From the NCBI RefSeq assembly GCF_000015265.1, contig NC_008699.1, forward strand, positions 4,712,001-4,776,000: a DNA stretch of 64,000 bases, given 5' to 3'. The position numbers were made by a program, and so were the translations under genes. The notes under the pieces were generated by a model. The model was given only the letters and a program-made list of their open reading frames with translations, did no database searches and was not told the origin of the DNA. The stretch is from Nocardioides sp. JS614. Lineage in GTDB: Bacteria > Actinomycetota > Actinomycetes > Propionibacteriales > Nocardioidaceae. Of this stretch, positions 41,369 to 48,738 are shown one piece after another (position 1 is the first letter of the stretch; each line of letters starts with the position of its first letter).

Positions 41369-41941
41369 GTGATCGAACTCCACCCGGGCGACGAGCTCGA
41401 CCTGGCCGCGGCCGACGGCACTCCCCTCACCGAGCTCCGGATGGGCGTGGGCTGGGACAAGGAGCGCACCGCCGGCTTCATCGGCACCGGCGCCCCCGAC
41501 ATCGACCTGGACGCCTCCGCCGTGCAGTTCGCCGGTGGCCAGCTCTTCGACCTCGCGTTCTACAACAACCTCGCCACCCGCGACGGCTCCGTCGTGCACC
41601 TCGGGGACAACAAGACCGGCAGCGGGGCGGGCGACGACGAGACCATCGCCGTCGACCTCGCCAAGGTGTACGGCGCGGTGGACACGGTCGTGTTCCTGGT
41701 CAGCAGCTACCAGGGCCACACGCTGGAGTGGATCAACAACGCCTACTGCCGCCTGGTCGCCGGGGACCCCGATGGCACCGAGCTGGCCCGGCTCACGCTG
41801 ACCGCCGGCGTACCCGAGACCGGCGTGGCGCTCGCCAAGCTCTACCGCTCCGGCGACGGCTGGCGGCTGCGCGCGATCGGCCAGGGCATCAGGCTCACCG
41901 TCCCCACCCAGGGCCTGGACGTGCTGCGCCCGTTCCTCTAG
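41369..41941 (+). CDS. TerD-family protein
   Basis: A 190-residue cytosolic beta-sandwich protein of the TerD family, recognised by MGVGWDKE near residue 25, DIDLDASAVQF near 44, and VHLGDNKTGSGAGDDE near 71, whose acidic residues bind calcium in known members. TerD proteins are linked to tellurite resistance and stress responses, often in multi-gene clusters; here there is a single copy without terC or terB. The neighbouring genes encode a membrane-anchored protein and a Ser/Thr kinase. An 88-bp repeat begins 19 bases after the stop. Confidence 0.9.
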   Translation: MIELHPGDELDLAAADGTPLTELRMGVGWDKERTAGFIGTGAPDIDLDASAVQFAGGQLFDLAFYNNLATRDGSVVHLGDNKTGSGAGDDETIAVDLAKVYGAVDTVVFLVSSYQGHTLEWINNAYCRLVAGDPDGTELARLTLTAGVPETGVALAKLYRSGDGWRLRAIGQGIRLTVPTQGLDVLRPFL

Positions 41942-41959
41942 GCGGCCGTCCGCCCGGTC

Positions 41960-42047
41960 GGTTTCCCCGGGTACCCGGGGAAGTTGGAACTTCTGGCCCG
42001 AAGTTTCGGGTCAACAGTTCCGGTTTCCCCGGTTCACCGGGGAAACC
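41960..42047. repeat. 88-bp three-hairpin repeat, copy 3
   Basis: Between convergent stop codons of the TerD and kinase genes, with 18 bases on each side. Orientation matches the copy at 33717. The first hairpin has changed to CCCCGGGTACCCGGGG, still fully self-complementary, so the stem has been kept by paired substitutions. That argues for selection on folding. Confidence 0.85.
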
Positions 42048-42065
42048 GACCCCGGCCCGGACCGC

Positions 42066-43538
42066 CTAGTACCCGTGGGCCTCGACGTCGTCGAGGACGG
42101 CGGTGGCGGTGGCCCGGTCGGCGCTGCGGACCTGCACCCACAGCAACCGGTTCGAGGCGAGCTGGACGACCCGCTCGACGGTGACCCCTCCGGGGCAGCG
42201 CGTGTAGACGACGGTGCGGGTGGGGTTGTCGTCGATGGTGTCGTCGACCGGGTCGTCGGCGGTGCCACACTCCGGGTGCTGCGGCACCTGCTCGGGCAGC
42301 TCGTCGCCGGGCAGGATGCCGAGGAAGACCCCCTGGGCGGTGCTCCCGGCATCGGTCCAGTCGGCGGAGCTGCCCACCGAGAGCGCAGGGAACTCCCCGC
42401 CGCCGCCAGGGGCCTGCCACATCCGGGTGGACCGGGCCCGGTCCCAGTCGCTCGGCACGATGACCGAGAGCGTGCCGGTGCGGTCGGTGAGGCTGACCTC
42501 GGCGTCGCCGTGCTGCTCGACCGCGTAGCCGACCCCCGCCCCCGCCGCGAGCGCCACCAGGCCCACGATCGCGGCGAGCACCCGGCGGCCGGTCCGCCGC
42601 GGCGGCACCGGGTCGGCCAGCGGGCGCGACGGCGGCAGCGGGCTCGGGCGCGCACCGGGCCGGGTCAGGTCGGGGTCGAGCGGCAGCCACGGCCCGCTGG
42701 GGTCGGCGTCCGCGTCGGCGCCGAGGGCGGCCGCGAGCGCCTCGACGTACGCCGCCACGTCCGGCCACCGGTCCTCGCGATCGGCCGCGAGGCCGCGGCG
42801 CACGACCGCCTCGACCGCGTCCGGGAACGGCCGCTCCGGGGTCGACAGCGCCGGCGGCGCGCAGGGCGCCGCGGCGGCCGCCAGCGAGGCGTGGGAGTAC
42901 GGCGCCCGGCCGCAGAGCATCAGGTAGGTCAGCGCGGCCAGGGAGTACTGGTCGGCGCGCGCGTCCAGCGGCTCCCCCTGCGCCTGCTCGGGCGCGACGA
43001 ACGACGGCGTGCCCGCGATCATCGTCAGCCGCGAGGACATGTCCAGCGCCTTGCCGAGCCCGAGGTCGGCCACCATCGCGCGGACCTCGCTGCGGCCGCC
43101 CTCCTCGACGGTCCGGAACAGCACGTTCGCGGGCTTGACGTCGCGGTGCAGCACACCGCGCACGTGCAGCGCCTGGAGCCCGGCCCCGACCTGGCGGACC
43201 ACCTCCAGCGCCTGCCCCGGGGTCAGCCCGAGCACCTCGAGCCGGTCGGCCAGGGTGCCCTGGTCGGCGTACGACATCACCAGGTAGGGCCGCCCGTCCT
43301 CGAGCTCGCCCGCGTCGTAGACGCTGACGACGTACGGCGACTCCACCTTGCGCAGGAACCGGCCCTCCTCGAGGAAGCGCTGCCGGACCGCCTGGTCCTC
43401 GGTCCAGTTGTCGGCGAGCACCTTGATCGCGACCGGGGAGTCGAGCTGCTCGTCGTAGGCCAACCAGACGGTCGCGAAGCCACCCGATCCGATCCGCCGG
43501 CGCACGGCGTACCGGCCGAGACGGGAGGGCATGGGCAT
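42066..43538 (-). CDS. Serine/threonine protein kinase with one membrane segment
   Basis: A 490-residue PknB-type kinase. Kinase motifs are GSGGFATVW near residue 17, the lysine in VAIKVL near 38, HRDVKPANV near 136, DLGLGK in place of DFG near 160, and APEQ near 187. After a Pro-rich linker a single membrane helix (about 325-347) leads to an extracellular domain with two cysteines. The extracellular part has no PASTA repeats, so peptidoglycan binding is not indicated. It is convergent with the TerD gene. Confidence 0.92.
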   Translation of the reverse strand: MPMPSRLGRYAVRRRIGSGGFATVWLAYDEQLDSPVAIKVLADNWTEDQAVRQRFLEEGRFLRKVESPYVVSVYDAGELEDGRPYLVMSYADQGTLADRLEVLGLTPGQALEVVRQVGAGLQALHVRGVLHRDVKPANVLFRTVEEGGRSEVRAMVADLGLGKALDMSSRLTMIAGTPSFVAPEQAQGEPLDARADQYSLAALTYLMLCGRAPYSHASLAAAAAPCAPPALSTPERPFPDAVEAVVRRGLAADREDRWPDVAAYVEALAAALGADADADPSGPWLPLDPDLTRPGARPSPLPPSRPLADPVPPRRTGRRVLAAIVGLVALAAGAGVGYAVEQHGDAEVSLTDRTGTLSVIVPSDWDRARSTRMWQAPGGGGEFPALSVGSSADWTDAGSTAQGVFLGILPGDELPEQVPQHPECGTADDPVDDTIDDNPTRTVVYTRCPGGVTVERVVQLASNRLLWVQVRSADRATATAVLDDVEAHGY

Positions 43539-43655
43539 CCCCGCATCATGTCAAAGCCCGGGGTCGGACCCTGAGACCTTTTCGGGGTCGGCTCAGGGGC
43601 GCGGGGTGCCGCTTCCCCGATGTCGGGCCCGGCCCGCGGCCAGCAGGCTGGAGCC

Positions 43656-44564
43656 ATGATCACAGTCGAGTCCCTGACCAAGACGTACGGCGGCTTCACC
43701 GCCGTGGACGACGTCACCTTCACGGCGCGCTCCGGGCGCGTCACCGGCTTCCTCGGCCCGAACGGCGCCGGCAAGTCCACCACCATGCGGATCATGGTCG
43801 GGCTGACCCCCGCCACGTCCGGCACGGCGCAGGTCAGCGGCCGCCGGTTCGCCGACCTGCCGAACCCGGGCCTCGAGGTCGGCGTCCTCCTCGACGCCTC
43901 CGCGCAGCACGCCGGCCGGACCGGCCGGGAGATCCTCACCATCGCCCAGCGCACCATGGGGCTGCCGGCCCGCCGGGTCGACGAGCTGCTCGACCTGGTC
44001 AGCCTGACCCCGGACGAGGCCGGCCGCCGGGTGCGCAACTACTCCCTCGGCATGCGCCAGCGGCTCGGCATCGCCACCGCCCTGCTCGGCGACCCCGAGG
44101 TGCTGATCCTCGACGAGCCCGCCAACGGTCTCGACCCGGCCGGCATCCGGTGGATGCGCGACCTGCTGCGCGGCTACGCCGACCAGGGCGGCACCGTGCT
44201 GCTCTCCTCGCACCTGCTCCACGAGATCGAGGTGATCGCCGACGACCTGGTCGTGATCGGCCAGGGCCGGATCGTGGCCCAGGGCACCAAGGCCGAGCTG
44301 CTCGCAGCAGCCGGCACGCTGGTGCGCACCCCCGACCTGCCGACGCTCGCCCGGGCGCTCGTGTCCGCCGACGTCGAGTTCACCCGGACCGCCGACGCGC
44401 TGCGCGTCGAGGCCGACCCCGACCTCGTCGGCCGGCTCGCGCTGGCCGCCGGCGTCCCCCTGACCGAGCTGCGCGCCGGCGACGGCGCCGGGCTGGAGGA
44501 GATGTTCCTCGAGCTCACCGCAGACACCCAGCGCGACGAGATCTCCGAAGGAGCAGCAGCATGA
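43656..44564 (+). CDS. ABC transporter ATP-binding protein
   Basis: A 302-residue ATPase of the drug/antimicrobial-peptide export type. Walker A is GPNGAGKST near residue 38, the signature is YSLGMRQRL near 130, Walker B is VLILDEP near 151, and the H-loop histidine is in SSHLLHE near 188. The C-terminal 90 residues are an extra domain common in this group. It is translationally coupled to the permease by ATGA at 44561-44564. The ATG at 43656 is chosen as the first conserved methionine. Confidence 0.93.
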   Translation: MITVESLTKTYGGFTAVDDVTFTARSGRVTGFLGPNGAGKSTTMRIMVGLTPATSGTAQVSGRRFADLPNPGLEVGVLLDASAQHAGRTGREILTIAQRTMGLPARRVDELLDLVSLTPDEAGRRVRNYSLGMRQRLGIATALLGDPEVLILDEPANGLDPAGIRWMRDLLRGYADQGGTVLLSSHLLHEIEVIADDLVVIGQGRIVAQGTKAELLAAAGTLVRTPDLPTLARALVSADVEFTRTADALRVEADPDLVGRLALAAGVPLTELRAGDGAGLEEMFLELTADTQRDEISEGAAA

Positions 44565-45379
44565 CCACCCTGACCCTCGAGCACGAGCACGAGCACGCTC
44601 CCGTGCGCGTCGAGCGCGCGGTCCCGGCCCCGATCCCGATGTCGCGGCTGATCGCGGTGGAGGCACGCAAGTCCTTCGACACCCGGTCCGGGTTCTGGAT
44701 GCTGGCCAGCGTCGGCATCCTCGCCACGCTCGCGACCGCCGCCACGATCCTGTTCGCGCCGGACAGCGAGATCACCTACATGACCTTCGGCACCGCGATC
44801 GGCGTGCCGATGGCCATCATCCTGCCGATGATCGCGGTCCTCTCCGTCACCAGCGAGTGGAGCCAGCGCACCGGCCTCACGTCGTTCACGCTCGTCCCCC
44901 ACCGCGGCCGGGTGGTCAACGCGAAGCTCACCGTCGCGGTGACCGTCGGTGTCGTCTCGATGCTGCTCGCCCTGGGCATCGGGGCGCTCGGCAACCTGCT
45001 GGGCGCCGCCGTCGTCGGCATCGACCCGGTCTGGGACGTCCCGGCCGCCGACCTCGTCGGCCTGCTCCTCTTCCAGATCGTCAACATGCTGATCGGCTTC
45101 ATGCTCGGCGTGCTGTTCCGCAACTCGGCGGGCGCGATCGTCGGCTACTTCGTGTACTCCTTCGTGCTCGGCACGATCACCCAGGTGCTCTCGGCCAGCC
45201 AGGACTGGTTCGAGCGGATCCAGCCGTGGATCGACTTCAACTACACGCAAGGGTCGCTGACCGAGATGTCCGGCATGACCGCGGAGAACTGGGCACAGTT
45301 CGGCGTCACCGGCCTGGTCTGGCTGGTCCTGCCGCTCGCGATCGGGCTCCGGGCGGTCCTCCGGTCCGAGGTGAAGTAA
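44561..45379 (+). CDS. ABC transporter permease (ABC-2 type)
   Basis: A 272-residue permease with six membrane helices after a cytoplasmic lead containing a His/Glu run (LEHEHEHAP). The family's amphipathic start (MSRLIAVEARKSFDTRSGFWML) is near residue 27. It pairs with the ATPase encoded just upstream to form a homodimeric exporter; the substrate is unknown. GAAGGAG precedes the ATG. A hairpin-forming inverted repeat follows 7 bases after the stop. Confidence 0.9.
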   Translation: MTTLTLEHEHEHAPVRVERAVPAPIPMSRLIAVEARKSFDTRSGFWMLASVGILATLATAATILFAPDSEITYMTFGTAIGVPMAIILPMIAVLSVTSEWSQRTGLTSFTLVPHRGRVVNAKLTVAVTVGVVSMLLALGIGALGNLLGAAVVGIDPVWDVPAADLVGLLLFQIVNMLIGFMLGVLFRNSAGAIVGYFVYSFVLGTITQVLSASQDWFERIQPWIDFNYTQGSLTEMSGMTAENWAQFGVTGLVWLVLPLAIGLRAVLRSEVK

Positions 45380-45386
45380 CGCGATC

Positions 45387-45437
45387 GATCACCCTTCCCC
45401 GTCCTGACTATCGTGCAGGCGACGGGGAAGGGTGATC
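45387..45437. promoter_or_regulatory. 17-bp inverted repeat flanking the sigma-factor promoter
   Basis: GATCACCCTTCCCCGTC (45387-45403) pairs perfectly with 45421-45437. Between the arms lies a -10 candidate, TATCGT (45409-45414). The right arm contains GGGGAAGGG, the likely ribosome-binding site for the GTG at 45441. It could be a terminator for the ABC operon, a two-site operator, or, in read-through RNA, a structure that hides the ribosome-binding site. Confidence 0.55.
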
Positions 45438-45440
45438 TGC

Positions 45441-46007
45441 GTGACGAGCGAGGCACTGACGCCGGACGAGATCGACGAGCTCGCCCGGCGCGCCCAGGCG
45501 GGCGAGCGGGACGCGCTCGAGGCGCTGCTGGCCGCGGTCCGGCCGCGCGCCCTCAACGTGTGCCGGGGCGTGCTCCCGCACCTGCCCGACGCCGAGGACG
45601 CCTGCCAGGAGGCGCTGATCAACATCGCCGGCAAGATCGGCTCGTGGGGCGGGCGCGGCCGGTTCACCACCTGGATGCACGTGGTCGCAGTCAACTCCGC
45701 GCGCTCGACGTACCGCCGCCTGAAGAACCAGGCCACCGCCGCCGACCCGCTCGACCACGGCCCGCTGGACCGGCCGGACCCGCGGACCACCAGCGTCATC
45801 GCCGGCACCCGCCTCGACCTGCTCGAGGCGATGGAGATTCTCGAGAAGGACCACCCCCAGTTCGTCGAGCCGCTGCTGCTGCGCGACGTCTACGGCCTGT
45901 CCTACGAGGAGATCGCCCAGCAGGTCGGCGCCCCCCTGGGCACCGTCAAGGCGCAGATCCACCACGGCCGCCGGCTGGCGCGGCCCCTGCTGCGGAGCAG
46001 CGAATGA
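45441..46007 (+). CDS. RNA polymerase sigma factor, ECF-like
   Basis: A 188-residue sigma-70 family protein with regions 2 and 4 only. Region 2 covers DAEDACQEALINIAGKIGSW (about 50-70) and FTTWMHVVAVNSARSTYR (about 75-92). Region 4 is DVYGLSYEEIAQQVGAPLGTVKAQIHHGRRL (about 150-180). The GTG at 45441 has GGGGAAGGG 8-9 bases upstream; the GTG at 45432 falls inside the hairpin and is less likely. No anti-sigma gene adjoins it; the next gene, an M1 peptidase lipoprotein, overlaps its stop codon, so this sigma factor may control cell-envelope genes. Confidence 0.88.
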   Translation: MTSEALTPDEIDELARRAQAGERDALEALLAAVRPRALNVCRGVLPHLPDAEDACQEALINIAGKIGSWGGRGRFTTWMHVVAVNSARSTYRRLKNQATAADPLDHGPLDRPDPRTTSVIAGTRLDLLEAMEILEKDHPQFVEPLLLRDVYGLSYEEIAQQVGAPLGTVKAQIHHGRRLARPLLRSSE

Positions 46008-46123
46008 GCACTGCTGCGGGGCAGCGTATGAGGGGAGCTGCGAAGCAGCGAATGAGGAGAGCTGCGGGGCAGCGTATGAGGGGAGCTGCGAAGCAGCGAA
46101 TGAGGAGAGCTGCGGAGCAGCGA
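45988..46123 (+). repeat. 24-bp tandem repeat: mini-hairpins each followed by ATG
   Basis: Five 24-bp units begin with ATG at 46004, 46028, 46052, 46076 and 46100. Each carries GCTGC-NNN-GCAGC, a 5-bp stem with a 3-base loop (GGG, GAA, GGG, GAA, GAG). A sixth hairpin (45988-46000) ends the sigma gene and precedes the first ATG. All five ATGs are in the same frame, giving an 8-residue repeat of the type MRxAAxQR in the n-region of the lipoprotein signal. The array joins two overlapping genes. Confidence 0.85.
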
Positions 46124-47596
46124 AGGAGGAGGACGGCCACCCTGCTCGCGTCGGGGCTGCTGGCCGCGGCGCTCGTGGCCGGCTGCACGTCGGAGGACGA
46201 CCAGCCGCCCACCCCCTCGGCGCAGGCCTCGCCCGCGCCGACCTCGTCGACCTCCTCCGATCCCGCCGAGGGCGGGCGCGACGCGGCCCAGGGCTACAGC
46301 ACCCCCGTCGAGGACCGGGTCTACCCCGACGTCGGGGACCCCGGGGTCGACGCACTGCACTACGACCTGCGCCTGACGTGGGACCCGGACCGCCGCACCC
46401 TGGACGGGACGGAGACCGTCGAGCTGCGGGCCACGACGGACGCCGACCACCTCCAGCTCGACCTCGCCGGGCCGCTCGAGGTCACCGGGCTCATGCTCGA
46501 CGGCGCGGACGCGGCGTACCGGCACCGCGGCAAGGACCTGGTCGTCGACGCGCCGGTCACCCGGGACAGCCGGCACACGCTGGTGATCGAGTACACCGGC
46601 CGGCCGGGGCCGGTGCCGGCGCCGGTGCAGCGCAAGGACTTCAGCGAGACCGGCTGGACGGTCACCGACGACGGCGGGGCGTGGACCATGCAGGAGCCGT
46701 ACGGCGCCTACTCGTGGTACGCCGTCAACGACCAGCCGTCGGACAAGGCCCTCTACGACTTCACGCTGCGCGTGCCGGCCCCGTTCGTCGGCGTCGCGAA
46801 CGGCGAGCTGCTCTCCCGCGAGCGGGCCCGCGGCGACACGGTGACCCGGTGGCGGCTGGACGCCCCGGCCTCGTCGTACCTCGTCACGGTCGCGTTCGGC
46901 GACCTCACCGAGACGACCGACGAGTCGCAGTCGGGGGTCCCGATCAGCTACTGGACGCCGGCGGACCGGCCCGACCTCCTGCAGCGGGTCCGGCGGGCCC
47001 CGGAGGCGCTCGCCTGGCTCGAGGACCGGCTCGGGCCCTACCCGTTCGACACCCTCGGGATCCTGGTCGTCGACTCGAAGAGCGGCATGGAGACGCAGAC
47101 CATGATCACGCTCGGCGACACCACCTACGCCACGTCGCCGGAGGTCCTGGTCCACGAGATCGCCCACCAGTGGTACGGCGACCTGGTCACGCCGGTCGAC
47201 TGGCGCGACGTGTGGATGAGCGAGGGCATGGCGACCTATCTCCAGGGCGCGTGGATGGCCGAGGACCAGGGCGTCACGGTCACCGACGTGATCGACTACT
47301 GGGCCACGTTCGAGGACGACGAGCGGGCCAAGGCCGGGCCGCCCGCCGACTACGACCCGGCGTTCTTCGGCTCCTCGAACGTCTACTACGGCCCGGCGCT
47401 GATGTGGGACGAGCTGCGCCAGCGGCTCGGCGACGAGGAGTTCTGGGCGCTGGTGCGCGCGTGGCCGGGCGAGCACGCGGACGGCAACGCCGACTACGCC
47501 GACATCACGTCCTGGTGGTCCGCGCAGTCCGGCGTGGACCTGTCCGGGTTCTTCGACGACTGGCTGCTCGGCGCGACCACCCCGGACCGCGGCTGA
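46004..47596 (+). CDS. M1-family metallopeptidase lipoprotein
   Basis: Up to 530 residues. After an Arg-rich repeated n-region, a hydrophobic core ends in the lipobox LVAGC near residue 60, so the mature enzyme is anchored outside the membrane. The M1 N-terminal beta-domain is followed by the zinc motif HEIAHQWYGD near 384 with the third ligand in MSEGMATY 19 residues later. The usual substrate-binding GAMEN motif reads SGMET. It lacks the large C-terminal domain of PepN, as secreted actinobacterial members do. The start is uncertain: five in-frame ATGs occur, of which 46004 overlaps the sigma stop (ATGA). Confidence 0.88.
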   Translation: MSTAAGQRMRGAAKQRMRRAAGQRMRGAAKQRMRRAAEQRRRRTATLLASGLLAAALVAGCTSEDDQPPTPSAQASPAPTSSTSSDPAEGGRDAAQGYSTPVEDRVYPDVGDPGVDALHYDLRLTWDPDRRTLDGTETVELRATTDADHLQLDLAGPLEVTGLMLDGADAAYRHRGKDLVVDAPVTRDSRHTLVIEYTGRPGPVPAPVQRKDFSETGWTVTDDGGAWTMQEPYGAYSWYAVNDQPSDKALYDFTLRVPAPFVGVANGELLSRERARGDTVTRWRLDAPASSYLVTVAFGDLTETTDESQSGVPISYWTPADRPDLLQRVRRAPEALAWLEDRLGPYPFDTLGILVVDSKSGMETQTMITLGDTTYATSPEVLVHEIAHQWYGDLVTPVDWRDVWMSEGMATYLQGAWMAEDQGVTVTDVIDYWATFEDDERAKAGPPADYDPAFFGSSNVYYGPALMWDELRQRLGDEEFWALVRAWPGEHADGNADYADITSWWSAQSGVDLSGFFDDWLLGATTPDRG

Positions 47597-47655
47597 CCTC
47601 TGCCCTGGGCAGAACCGCCTTGCCGCAGACGCCGGGGGCCGCCACGGTGGCGTCC

Positions 47656-48648
47656 GTGAAGCTCCTCGTGCTGGGTGGGTCGGTGTTCCTCTCCCGGGCG
47701 GTCGCCGCCGAGGCGGTCGCCCGCGGCCACGACGTGACGTGCGCCAACCGGGGCACGTCGGGGCGGGTGCCCGACGGCGCGGCGCTCGCCGTGTGGGACC
47801 GCAGCGAGCCGGTGCCGGCCGGGCTCGCGGGGACGGCGTACGACGTGGCGGTGGACGTGGCGCGGCGCCCGTCGTGGGTCCGGGCGGCCGTGGCCGCCTG
47901 GCCGGACGCCCACCACGTGTTCGTGTCCACGGTGAGCGTGTACGCCGACGAGTCGACGCCGGGCGGGCGGCCCGGCACGCTGCCGCTGCGCGAGCCGATC
48001 CACGAGGACGTCGACCCGGGCGCGGACCCGGACGCCTACGGGCCGATGAAGGTCGCCTGCGAGGAGGCCGTGCGGGCCGGCGCCCGCTCGTGGCTGGTCG
48101 TGCGGCCGGGCCTGATCGTCGGTCCGGGCGACCCGACCGGACGGTTCGGCTACTGGCCGGAGCGGCTGGGTGACGCCGGGCCCGGCGAGGAGGTGCTCGC
48201 GCCCGGAGCGGCCGGCGACCGGACCCAGGTGATCGACGTGCGCGACCTCGCGCGGTGGATCGTCGCGGCGGCGCAGGCGCGGACCACCGGCGACTACGAC
48301 GGGGTCGGCGAGGTGCTGGCGATGGGAGACGTGCTGGGGCGCGTGGCGGCGGGGTGCGGGGCCGACGTGCGGCTGACCTGGGTGCCGCAGGAGGTCCTCA
48401 CCGAGCAAGGCGTGCAGCCGTGGGCGGGGCCGGACGCCTTGCCGCTGTGGCTGCCGCGGCCCGAGTACGACGGGATGTGCGCCCACGACCCGGCCCCGTC
48501 GTACGCCGCCGGGCTGGTGCTGCGCCCGCTCGAGGACACCGCTCGGGACACGCTCGCCTGGCTGCGGTCGGCGCCGGACGCGGCCCGCACCGGGATCAGC
48601 CGCGCCCGGGAGGCCGAGGTGCTCGCCGCCTGGCACGCGCGCGGGTGA
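47656..48648 (+). CDS. NAD-dependent epimerase/dehydratase family protein
   Basis: A 330-residue extended SDR-like protein. The nucleotide motif is VLGGSVFLSRAVAAEA at residues 4-19, in place of the usual GGxGFLG. The serine of VSTVSVYADES near 100 and the YGPMKVACE tyrosine-lysine pair near 134 give an extended-SDR catalytic set. The C-terminal domain resembles the RNA-binding/epimerase-like branch found widely in actinobacteria. The substrate is unknown. The GTG at 47656 is preferred as the start of the Rossmann strand; a GTG at 47647 is possible. Confidence 0.85.
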   Translation: MKLLVLGGSVFLSRAVAAEAVARGHDVTCANRGTSGRVPDGAALAVWDRSEPVPAGLAGTAYDVAVDVARRPSWVRAAVAAWPDAHHVFVSTVSVYADESTPGGRPGTLPLREPIHEDVDPGADPDAYGPMKVACEEAVRAGARSWLVVRPGLIVGPGDPTGRFGYWPERLGDAGPGEEVLAPGAAGDRTQVIDVRDLARWIVAAAQARTTGDYDGVGEVLAMGDVLGRVAAGCGADVRLTWVPQEVLTEQGVQPWAGPDALPLWLPRPEYDGMCAHDPAPSYAAGLVLRPLEDTARDTLAWLRSAPDAARTGISRAREAEVLAAWHARG

Positions 48649-48726
48649 TCGGCGAGCCGCAGCTCCTGCCAAGCCGGGACGCCAGGAACGGCAAGAGATG
48701 ACGTCCGCGCGCGCGCAGCCGCGCAC

Positions 48727-48732
48727 TAGCCT
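48727..48732 (+). promoter_or_regulatory. -10 box (TAGCCT), leaderless or very short leader
   Basis: TAGCCT, 6 bases (CGGAGG), then the ATG at 48739. Confidence 0.5.
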
Positions 48733-48738
48733 CGGAGG

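Noticed and set aside
45432..45440. Sigma-factor start at GTG 45432
   Set aside because: It lies inside the inverted-repeat arm and overlaps the ribosome-binding site that fits the GTG at 45441.
45988..46123. CRISPR array
   Set aside because: Units are contiguous 24-bp tandem repeats without spacers and lie inside coding sequence; no cas genes are present.
45946..46212. Minus-strand 88-codon Leu/Arg/Cys repeat protein
   Set aside because: It is the antisense image of the 24-bp tandem repeat within the sigma-peptidase junction.
47599..47613. TCTGCCC-T-GGGCAGA after the M1 peptidase stop as a terminator
   Set aside because: The loop is a single base, so a stable RNA hairpin would lose inner pairs, and there is no T-run. 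It is too weak to list.
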